From assembly GCA_025362895.1 (NCBI GenBank), contig JANYFA010000018.1, positions 1 to 43,639 of the forward strand: DNA of 43,639 bases, written 5' to 3'. Below the pieces are notes generated by a model that was given only the letters and a program-made list of their open reading frames with translations, did not search any database and was not told the origin of the DNA. The stretch is from Sphingomonadaceae bacterium. Lineage in GTDB: Bacteria > Pseudomonadota > Alphaproteobacteria > Sphingomonadales > Sphingomonadaceae. This document shows positions 36,305-43,639 of the stretch, in pieces; position 1 is the stretch's first letter, and the number at the start of each line of letters is the position of its first letter. The position numbers and the translations under genes are program-made.

Positions 36305-36943
36305 TCACCCCCAGTCGACAACCCGCCACCCCCGTGCCGTCGCCAGCTGCCGCAGCCCGCGCGACGGATTGACCGCGACCGGGGCCGTCGCGAGCGCGAA
36401 CAGCGGCGCGTCGGAGACATGGTCCGAATAAGCGGCGACGATCGTCGCTTTGCCCAGCCGCGCCATAACCATCGCCGCCTTCGCCATGTCGTAGCAATTC
36501 TCGCCGGCGATCCGCGCGCGCAGCCAGTCGCCATCCCACACCGACCCCGTCGCAATCGTTTTCGTCACCCCGACCCGCGCGGCAATCGCTTCGGCATAAA
36601 AGACGAAGCTGGCCGTCGCGATGACGATGTTCAGCCCCGCCGCGCGGTCGGCGGCGATCTGGACCAGCGCGCCGGGGCGCAGCGGAATGCGCACAGCAAA
36701 CGCCGCCGCGCGGGCGGCGACCCGGTCGCGCGGCGCGGCGTTGCCCATCAGCAGACGTTGCGCGATCTCCTTGAGGCGGACGCGCGACACCAGTCCCAGC
36801 CGGTAGGCTACCCCCGCCACGCCCGCCACCGGCAGAAGCGCCAGCCGCCACGGAGCTTCCGCGCGCGCCCAAAAGATCAGCCAGCGTGTGTAGGTCGGCT
36901 GCGCCGTGATTGTCAGGTCCATGTCGTAGACAGCAAAACGCAT
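36305..36943 (-). CDS. HAD-IB-like phosphatase
   Basis: FAVYDMDLTIT (DxDxT), IVIATASFVFYAEAIA, AYSDHVSDAPLF. Confidence 0.85.
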   Translation of the reverse strand: MRFAVYDMDLTITAQPTYTRWLIFWARAEAPWRLALLPVAGVAGVAYRLGLVSRVRLKEIAQRLLMGNAAPRDRVAARAAAFAVRIPLRPGALVQIAADRAAGLNIVIATASFVFYAEAIAARVGVTKTIATGSVWDGDWLRARIAGENCYDMAKAAMVMARLGKATIVAAYSDHVSDAPLFALATAPVAVNPSRGLRQLATARGWRVVDWG

Positions 36944-37093
36944 CGCTGGCTCATCGCGCGTTGCCCGGCGCGACGCAACCGGTGTCCCGGAGGCATAGCG
37001 ACGGGCATCAGAATATCGGCAAACGCAACCAAAGTTGCTCCGCGCCGTTTTGCCCTTGCCGAGACTGTTTCATTCCCTCAACGATCGGACGCA

Positions 37094-38224
37094 ATGACCG
37101 CCGCCACTCTGCAGATCGACGAGGCCGCCGAGGGCGCGCGGACGATACGCCTTGGCGGTGCGCTGACGGTCGCGTCGATTGGCAGCGTCGCTCCGGCGCT
37201 GGCCGCCATTACCCCCGATGGTCGCGACCTGACGATCGATCTTGGCGGCGTCGAGAGGATCGATACGACCGGCGCATGGGTGGTTCATAAACTGCTCCGC
37301 GACTGGAAGCATGAAGAACGATCAGCGACGCTAGCGGCCGCCTCGCCCGACGCGCAACGGCTAATCGATCAGGTCGCGGCAAACGACAAGCCAGCCGCGC
37401 GCCGTCCACCGCAGGGCAACAGAGTCACCGAACGTTTGAACCTGATCGGCACTGCGGTGGTGGGCGCTGTGAATACGCTAGGCGAATTCCTCGCTTTTCT
37501 CGGCCAGACGATGGTCGTTTTGTTCCAGACTCTTGTCGAGCGTCGCCCGTTGCGCTGGAATGCAGTGATCCATCAGATGGAGGTCGTCGGTGCCAATGCG
37601 CTTGGCATTGTCGGGCTGTTGTCGTTTCTCGTCGGCATCGTGCTGGCCCAACAGGGCGCGGTTCAGTTGCGACAATTCGGGGCCGAAGTGTTCGTCGTCA
37701 ATTTGATCGGACGATCGGTCATTCGCGAACTCGGTATCCTCCTCACGGCGATCATGGTCGCCGGACGCTCGGGTTCGGCTTTTGCCGCGCAGATCGGTTC
37801 GATGAAGCTGAACGAGGAAATCGACGCGATGGGGTCGATCGGCATGTCGTCGATCGAGGTTCTTGTCCTTCCGCGCGTGATTGCGATGGTCATCATGCTG
37901 TTATTACTATCGTTCTTCGGCGCGATCATGGCGATCATCGGCGGCGGACTGTTCTGCTGGATCAGCCTCGCGATCCCGCCGACGAGTTTCGTCCAACGAA
38001 TCCAGGATGTCACGCCCATCAGCGACCTTGTCATCGGCATGATCAAGGCCCCGGTATTCGGCTTCATTATCGCGGTCACCGGCTGCTTTCAGGGAATGCA
38101 AGTCAGCGGCAACGCGGAGTCGGTCGGCGAGCGGACAACTCAGGCGGTGGTCCAGTCGATCTTCCTCGTCATCGTCCTCGATGCGTTCTTCGCGGTGTTC
38201 TTCACCGCCCTCGGTTACGTCTGA
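37094..38224 (+). CDS. MlaE-family ABC permease with N-terminal STAS domain
   Basis: STAS-like DLTIDLGGVERIDTTGAWVVHKLL, then LAQQGAVQLRQFGAEVFVVNLIGRSVIRELGILLTAIMVAGRSGSAFAAQIGSMKLNEEIDAM. Start ATG 37094. Confidence 0.93.
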   Translation: MTAATLQIDEAAEGARTIRLGGALTVASIGSVAPALAAITPDGRDLTIDLGGVERIDTTGAWVVHKLLRDWKHEERSATLAAASPDAQRLIDQVAANDKPAARRPPQGNRVTERLNLIGTAVVGAVNTLGEFLAFLGQTMVVLFQTLVERRPLRWNAVIHQMEVVGANALGIVGLLSFLVGIVLAQQGAVQLRQFGAEVFVVNLIGRSVIRELGILLTAIMVAGRSGSAFAAQIGSMKLNEEIDAMGSIGMSSIEVLVLPRVIAMVIMLLLLSFFGAIMAIIGGGLFCWISLAIPPTSFVQRIQDVTPISDLVIGMIKAPVFGFIIAVTGCFQGMQVSGNAESVGERTTQAVVQSIFLVIVLDAFFAVFFTALGYV

Positions 38225-39102
38225 TGAGTAACATCGCCCCAGAACCCGGGCGCGACACCCAGGAGAGTGCCGAGCCTGAAATCGTGATTCGCGTCAAAAG
38301 CCTAAAAAACAGCTTCGGCACACAGCAGGTGCACACCGACGTCAACCTGAATGTGCGGCGCGGCGAGATTATCGGCATTGTCGGCGGCTCGGGTACGGGC
38401 AAGTCGGTTCTGATGCGATCGATTATCGGTCTCCAGGTTCCGGACGGCGGCACGATCGAAGTTCTCGGCCAGAATGTCGCGACGCTGGACGCCGAGGCGG
38501 CAAAGGATCTGCGTCGTCGCTGGGGGGTGTTGTTCCAGAACGGGGCGCTCTTCTCATCGCTCACGGTGGCCGAGAATATCGAGGCGCCGATGCGCGAATT
38601 CTTTCACCTCGATCAGACGCTGATGGACGAAATCGCCAGCTACAAGATCGCGATGGTCGGCCTCCCCGACACTGCAGGCATGAAGTTTCCCAGCGAATTG
38701 TCGGGCGGGATGCGTAAGCGCGCCGGTCTCGCGCGCGCGCTCGCGCTCGACCCCGAATTGCTGTTCCTCGACGAGCCGACCGCCGGCCTTGACCCGATCG
38801 GCGCAGCGGCCTTCGACGATCTCATCAAGCTGATGCGGGATACGATCGGGCTGACGGTATTTCTCGTCACGCATGATCTCGATACGCTCTACGCGATCTG
38901 CGACCGCGTGGCGGTGCTAGGCGACGGCGTCATGCTGAAAGTTGGAACGATCCCGGAACTAATCGCGTTTGATCACCCATGGGTACGCGAATACTTCTCA
39001 GGGCCGCGGGGGCGAGCGGCAGCGGCGGCGGATGCCTCGCCACACGACGCGACGACCGGCGGGAGTGGCGACGCATTGCCGGTCGTCCAGGGAGCATCAT
39101 GA
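38224..39102 (+). CDS. MlaF-family ABC ATPase
   Basis: GIVGGSGTGKSVLMRSIIGL, ELSGGMRKRAGLARALALDPELLFLDEPTAGLDPIGA. Confidence 0.95.
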   Translation: MSNIAPEPGRDTQESAEPEIVIRVKSLKNSFGTQQVHTDVNLNVRRGEIIGIVGGSGTGKSVLMRSIIGLQVPDGGTIEVLGQNVATLDAEAAKDLRRRWGVLFQNGALFSSLTVAENIEAPMREFFHLDQTLMDEIASYKIAMVGLPDTAGMKFPSELSGGMRKRAGLARALALDPELLFLDEPTAGLDPIGAAAFDDLIKLMRDTIGLTVFLVTHDLDTLYAICDRVAVLGDGVMLKVGTIPELIAFDHPWVREYFSGPRGRAAAAADASPHDATTGGSGDALPVVQGAS

Positions 39103-39182
39103 ATATGGCGACGACATTTTACCGTTCCGCCACCACGCGATCAGCGACCGTGGCGGCAAACGTGGCCGGGGATAGCGCGTAA
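39099..39182 (+). CDS. Candidate 27-aa ORF coupled to mlaF and mlaD
   Basis: MNMATTFYRSATTRSATVAANVAGDSA; ATG overlaps the mlaF TGA (ATGA), TAA overlaps the mlaD ATG (TAATG); CAGGGAG upstream. Confidence 0.45.
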   Translation: MNMATTFYRSATTRSATVAANVAGDSA

Positions 39183-40156
39183 TGGAAACTCGCAGCAATT
39201 ACGTCCTTGTTGGCGGCGTTGTCCTTGCGCTGACTTTCGCGTTGTTCGCCTTCGTCCTGTATCTTGCGAAATTCTCTGGTGCGGAAAAAGACAAATACGA
39301 CATCTTTTATCGCCAATCGATCAGCGGACTTGCGATCGGTGCGCCGGTTCAGTTCAAGGGAGTTCCCGTTGGCGAGGTGAAGGAAATTGCCCTCCTTCCC
39401 CGCTCCCCCGATACGGTCCGCGTTCGCATCGAGATAAAGGCGGACACGCCGATCCTCCACGGCACCACGGCGCAGATCGAAAGCGTCGGTTTCACGGGCG
39501 TCAGCCAGATCCAGCTGGCCGGATCGGTGGCGGGCGCGACCCCCATCGACGAGCCGGGACCGTTCGGTGTCCCCGTCATTCCGCCGCGCGCTGGAGCGCT
39601 GGGCCAGTTGCTCGCAAGCGCCCCCGAGCTTCTCAACAACGTGTCGGCGCTGACGGCGTCGCTCAACGAGCTGCTCAACCCGCCCAACCGGAAATCGCTG
39701 GGCAATATTCTTGCCAGCACCGGTCGGTTGACCGGAAGCCTCGCCGACCGAGGACCCGAAATCGCCGCAACACTCGTCGAGATGCGCGGGACTTTGAAGC
39801 AGGCCACCGCCGCTGCACAGGCGGTGACCCAGTTGACCGCCCACGCCGACACGCTGCTGACGACTGACGCGAAGCCGCTGGTCCACGATCTTTCGCTCAC
39901 CGCCTCACACGCCAATGCGACACTCGCTAGGCTCGATGCGGTTGTCGCCAGCGCCCAGCCAGGCATCGACACTTTTACGACGCAAACGCTGCCGGAGACG
40001 GCACAGCTGCTACGTGAGGCGCGCGACGCGACGGCGCAACTTGGCGCGATAGCAGCAAAGCTCGATGAAGACCCGGCCGGGGCCCTAATCGGCGGGCGCA
40101 AGCTTCCGGAATACACTGCGCCGGGCTATGCCCCGCCAAAGAAGGGCAAGAAATGA
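39182..40156 (+). CDS. MlaD/MCE-family protein
   Basis: N-terminal TM; SISGLAIGAPVQFKGVPVGEVKEIALLP (MCE), long helical C-terminus. Confidence 0.93.
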   Translation: METRSNYVLVGGVVLALTFALFAFVLYLAKFSGAEKDKYDIFYRQSISGLAIGAPVQFKGVPVGEVKEIALLPRSPDTVRVRIEIKADTPILHGTTAQIESVGFTGVSQIQLAGSVAGATPIDEPGPFGVPVIPPRAGALGQLLASAPELLNNVSALTASLNELLNPPNRKSLGNILASTGRLTGSLADRGPEIAATLVEMRGTLKQATAAAQAVTQLTAHADTLLTTDAKPLVHDLSLTASHANATLARLDAVVASAQPGIDTFTTQTLPETAQLLREARDATAQLGAIAAKLDEDPAGALIGGRKLPEYTAPGYAPPKKGKK

Positions 40157-40770
40157 TGCGTCAACGATCGTCCGGCCTTGCCGTGATTGCATTCGCGGGA
40201 GTGCTCGCTGCCTGCGGTCCGCTCGTTCAGATCGGTGGCAATGCCAAGGCCCCAGTGTCGCTTCTCGCACTCCGGGCGACCGCCGTCCCGCTGACGACAG
40301 CGACGACGACGACCGATCCGAACGCAACGGTGCTCGTTCTCGTCCCTGCGGTCCCAGGCATGCTCCAGACGCTGCGGATCCCCGTTCTCACGAGCGATAC
40401 CACCGTCGAATATCTAACCGGGGCGACATGGGCGGAACAGCCCAACCGCGAGTTCCAGCATGTTCTTGCCGATACCATTGCCGCGAAGGGCATCCCCGTC
40501 CTCGATCCGCGTCAATCGACGGCGGCGAGCGGGCGAACGTTGTCGGGCACGCTAATCGACTTCAGCCTCGACGTTCGCAATCCAGCCAGCGCTATCGTTC
40601 GCGTGCGCTTCGATGCCGCCCTGACCGGTGTCGGCAAAACGCCCTTCGCCCTCCGTCGTTTCGATGCGACCGCTCCCGTTGTGAGCCAGAACCCGACCGA
40701 CGTGGCGATCGCTCTCAATACCGCCGCGAACCAGGTCGCCAAAGATGTTGCTGCGTGGGTCGCGCACTAA
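40153..40770 (+). CDS. ABC-type transport auxiliary lipoprotein (ABC_trans_aux / PqiC-like)
   Basis: Lipobox FAGVLAAC; position after MCE gene; ATGA overlap. Confidence 0.82.
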   Translation: MMRQRSSGLAVIAFAGVLAACGPLVQIGGNAKAPVSLLALRATAVPLTTATTTTDPNATVLVLVPAVPGMLQTLRIPVLTSDTTVEYLTGATWAEQPNREFQHVLADTIAAKGIPVLDPRQSTAASGRTLSGTLIDFSLDVRNPASAIVRVRFDAALTGVGKTPFALRRFDATAPVVSQNPTDVAIALNTAANQVAKDVAAWVAH

Positions 40771-40884
40771 GAAATTTAAGTGTAACACTACTCCGGTGTG
40801 TAGAGTTCAAGGACAGTGACAAGCTGCAACCGCGGAGTCGTCACGGTAATTGCTCATCTCAGCGCGCCGGAAAGAAGTATCCAA

Positions 40885-43467
40885 TTAACCGGACAGGCTC
40901 TTACTGACGATTTCGAAGACGTCACGCGACAGGCCGGGGACTGCCGCAATGCGTTCGAGTTCGGCGCGCATCAGCCCAGAACGAACAGAATCGAACCGCC
41001 GCCACCGACCGAGCGGCAGCGCAAGCCGCGCCGCAGCTCCAGGGTTCGTATTACCGATAGCGATCACCTCATCGGCGAGGAAATGGTAGGCTTCGCCGCC
41101 AATCATGTGAAAGCGAACCTGGTTGACCCCAAACGCACCGATCAGCGACCGTAAGCGGTTCGGATTGCCGGAATTAAAGTCGGGGTGCTGCCGTAGCGCG
41201 ACAACGCGCTCGAAAGTGTCGGGCTGCAGCGATATCGCCTGGATGCTAAACCACTTGTCGATGACGAGGGGGTCGGCCCGGTGACGGTCGTAAAACCAAG
41301 ATAAGGCCGCATCGCGCCGATCGGTTGAGCCATTGACGAGTGCCGACAACGCCGCAATCCGGTCCGTCATATTGTCCGAGGTCACCAGCTGCGCCCATGC
41401 CGCCTCGGCCGCATCAGCGTCCTGACCGATCATCAGATACCCGAGCGCGACGTTTCGCAGTGCGCGGCGGCCTTTTGCTTCCGGCGTCAGCTCGTGCTGA
41501 TTGCTACTGTTGGTGTGATATGTCGCCCACAATTCATCGTGGAGTTTCAATGCGATCGCGCGCCGCGCCGCTTGCCGCCGCCGGTGAATTGCATCGACGT
41601 CGACCGTAGGCGCCGCGTCGCCGATCACCGCTTCGGTCGGCAATAGAATGGCCTCGGCGGTGAATTCGGGATCAAGCCTCGCGCCAAGCGTTGCCTTGAC
41701 CGTCGCCACAAGGTCAGCCGGATCGTCGTCGCCTGACAGGATCTGCAGGGCAAGACGCTGCGTCGCCTCCCACCGCGCGAACGGATCGTCGTCGTGCGCC
41801 GCGAGCAGGGCGAGGTCGGCACGCGACTGGTCGGCGACGACAATCACCGGCGCGGAGAAGCCCCTATTCAGCGACATCAATGGTGGCGCGCCAATCCCGG
41901 TAAAAACTGCCTCGCCTATATCATCTACAGTTACCACCTGCTCGTCGCCAAGCCGCTCGCCCGTCGTCCGATCGAGTAACGCAACCCGGAAGGGCATTGC
42001 CATAGGCAGCTTGTCGGACTGTCCCGGGGTCGGCGGCACTGTCTGTTTCAACCGCACGCGCGCCGTCGCTGTTGCGTCATCGTGACTTAGGTCCGCCGTT
42101 ATGCGCGGCGTCCCGGCTTGAGCATACCAACGGCGGAACGATCCAAGATCGCGCCCCGACGCCTCAGCCATGACATCGAGCCAATCGTCGGTGGTCACCG
42201 CCTGACCATCAAATCGATCGAAATAAAGATCGGTGCCGGCACGAAAGTCCTTTGATCCTAACAAAGTAGCCAGCATCCGGATAACTTCAGCGCCCTTGTT
42301 GTAAACCGTCGACGTATAAAAATTGCCGATCTCGATATAGGTATCGGGCCGGATCGGGTGAGCGAGAGGGCCGGCATCCTCCGGGAATTGCGCTCCGCGC
42401 AACATGCGAACATCGTCGATACGGCTGACGGCGGGCGACCCCTGGTCGGCCGTAAAGCCCTGGTCGCGAAAAACGGTTAATCCCTCTTTGAGCGAAAGCT
42501 GGAACCAATCGCGACAGGTAACGCGGTTACCTGTCCAGTTATGAAAATATTCATGGGCGACAACCGCGGCGACGGCGTCGAAATCATCGTCGGTCGCAGT
42601 GTCGGGATCAGCGAAAATATACTTTGAATTGAATATGTTGAGACCCTTATTCTCCATTGCCCCGGCGTTGAAGTCGCCCACAGCGACAATGTTAAAAGTG
42701 CTCAGATCGTATTCACGCCCGTAGTTGACCTCGTCCCATGTCATCGCCGTCTTCAGCGCCGCCATCGCATGGTGACAGCGCGAAAGGTCGCCCTCGTCGG
42801 CCCAGATTCCCAGATCGACGACTTTTCCCGACGCAGTTACGAAAGTGTCGCTAAGCGAGCCGAGACGACCCGCTACCAGCGCAAAAAGATAGCTCGCCTT
42901 GGGCCACGGATCTACCCATTCGGCAAAGTGCCGGCTATCGTGGAGTGTGCCACTGGTTCGTTTCTCCCCGTTGCTGAGAAGGACCGGATAAAGCGCGGCG
43001 TCGCCTTCCAGTCGAACCGAGTAGCGCGACAATACATCTGGGCGATCAACGAAATAGGTTATCCGGCGAAAGCCCTCGGCCTCACATTGGGTACATAGAT
43101 TACCCCCGCTGGCGTACAGGCCAAGCAGCACCGTGTTTTCCTCAGGGGTTATATCGACGATCGTTTCAACGATGGCGCGATCACCATCGATCATCAGACT
43201 CAATCCAGCGGAACCGACCTTGGGATTAATAATATGACCGTCGACGAGCACTGAAACGAGCGTCAGGTCCTCTCCGTCGAGGACGAGAGGCGCGATGCCG
43301 GAGCCATTTCGCACGACCAGGAGACGCGCATGAACGCGTGTTCGACCAGCGCCGAGTTCAAAGCGCAGAGCGACTTCGGGTATGAGCCACGCCGGTGGGC
43401 GATAGTCGGCAAGGCGGATCGTCGGCGGCGCAGACAAATCGATCATCTTCATCCTTCGCAAAGGCAT
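40885..43467 (-). CDS. pepN: Aminopeptidase N (M1 family)
   Basis: GAMENKGLNIFNSKYIFADPDTATDDDF and HEYFHNWTGNRVTCRDWFQLSLKEGLTVFRDQ. Confidence 0.96.
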   Translation of the reverse strand: MPLRRMKMIDLSAPPTIRLADYRPPAWLIPEVALRFELGAGRTRVHARLLVVRNGSGIAPLVLDGEDLTLVSVLVDGHIINPKVGSAGLSLMIDGDRAIVETIVDITPEENTVLLGLYASGGNLCTQCEAEGFRRITYFVDRPDVLSRYSVRLEGDAALYPVLLSNGEKRTSGTLHDSRHFAEWVDPWPKASYLFALVAGRLGSLSDTFVTASGKVVDLGIWADEGDLSRCHHAMAALKTAMTWDEVNYGREYDLSTFNIVAVGDFNAGAMENKGLNIFNSKYIFADPDTATDDDFDAVAAVVAHEYFHNWTGNRVTCRDWFQLSLKEGLTVFRDQGFTADQGSPAVSRIDDVRMLRGAQFPEDAGPLAHPIRPDTYIEIGNFYTSTVYNKGAEVIRMLATLLGSKDFRAGTDLYFDRFDGQAVTTDDWLDVMAEASGRDLGSFRRWYAQAGTPRITADLSHDDATATARVRLKQTVPPTPGQSDKLPMAMPFRVALLDRTTGERLGDEQVVTVDDIGEAVFTGIGAPPLMSLNRGFSAPVIVVADQSRADLALLAAHDDDPFARWEATQRLALQILSGDDDPADLVATVKATLGARLDPEFTAEAILLPTEAVIGDAAPTVDVDAIHRRRQAARRAIALKLHDELWATYHTNSSNQHELTPEAKGRRALRNVALGYLMIGQDADAAEAAWAQLVTSDNMTDRIAALSALVNGSTDRRDAALSWFYDRHRADPLVIDKWFSIQAISLQPDTFERVVALRQHPDFNSGNPNRLRSLIGAFGVNQVRFHMIGGEAYHFLADEVIAIGNTNPGAAARLALPLGRWRRFDSVRSGLMRAELERIAAVPGLSRDVFEIVSKSLSG

Positions 43468-43639
43468 TCTTCCATAGCCAAGACAGGCCGATTTGTTAAG
43501 CTAGCCCGTCTTATTCATGAGCCTTTCTGCCGGGGTTTTTCCGACCCGGTTTGCCGGTCGGCGATGTGAGCTGGTCGCAGTTGCCGGTGGCGCGGGGAAC
43601 GGCGCGATTTCGGGTGCTGGCATGGTTGCGGGGATGGGC

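Noticed and set aside
36260-37093. 278-residue upstream extension of the STAS-MlaE ORF
   Set aside because: Runs antisense to the HAD phosphatase gene and is Arg-rich; start ATG 37094 fits the STAS domain.
43518-43639. Open frame at the window edge (ATG 43518 or GTG 43567)
   Set aside because: Too short and no recognisable motif; need sequence beyond the window.

Overview
High-GC chromosomal segment that looks alphaproteobacterial and sphingomonad-like: it has PEPxxWA-CTERM proteins, MipZ, a PleD-like diguanylate cyclase, a phasin, and a STAS-MlaE fusion. No tRNA, rRNA, CRISPR array, transposase or prophage was recognised. Gene content is mostly core: MFS transporter (partial), rnr, rpmG (55 aa, missing from the supplied ORF track), a PleD-like GGDEL protein, DUF3572-HAD-RidA, a GNAT-like protein, panC, mipZ, a J-domain protein, phasin, clpS, SDR, a TolC/MacA/MacB-type tripartite exporter, an arsR-arsC-aquaporin operon, photolyase, a D-amino-acid-transaminase-like gene with an in-frame amber codon, an ECF sigma/anti-sigma/periplasmic sensor-like trio, korBA, ybgC-tolQRAB-pal, a methyltransferase, acnA, two divergent PEP-CTERM genes (one a trypsin-like protease), a HAD phosphatase, an Mla-type transporter operon, and pepN. 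Best leads: (1) the TAG at codon 22 of the aminotransferase gene; (2) a 27-codon ORF that exactly fills the mlaF-mlaD gap and overlaps both neighbours; (3) a pump-less ars operon with a non-canonical aquaporin and a palindrome abutting the arsR start codon; (4) a 19-aa x3 tandem repeat in TolA; (5) two well-placed start sites in the phasin gene; (6) a PleD-like protein that appears to lack its phosphoacceptor receiver. I did not find strong evidence for a wholly new multi-gene system. All family calls come from motif recognition by eye; no database search was run.
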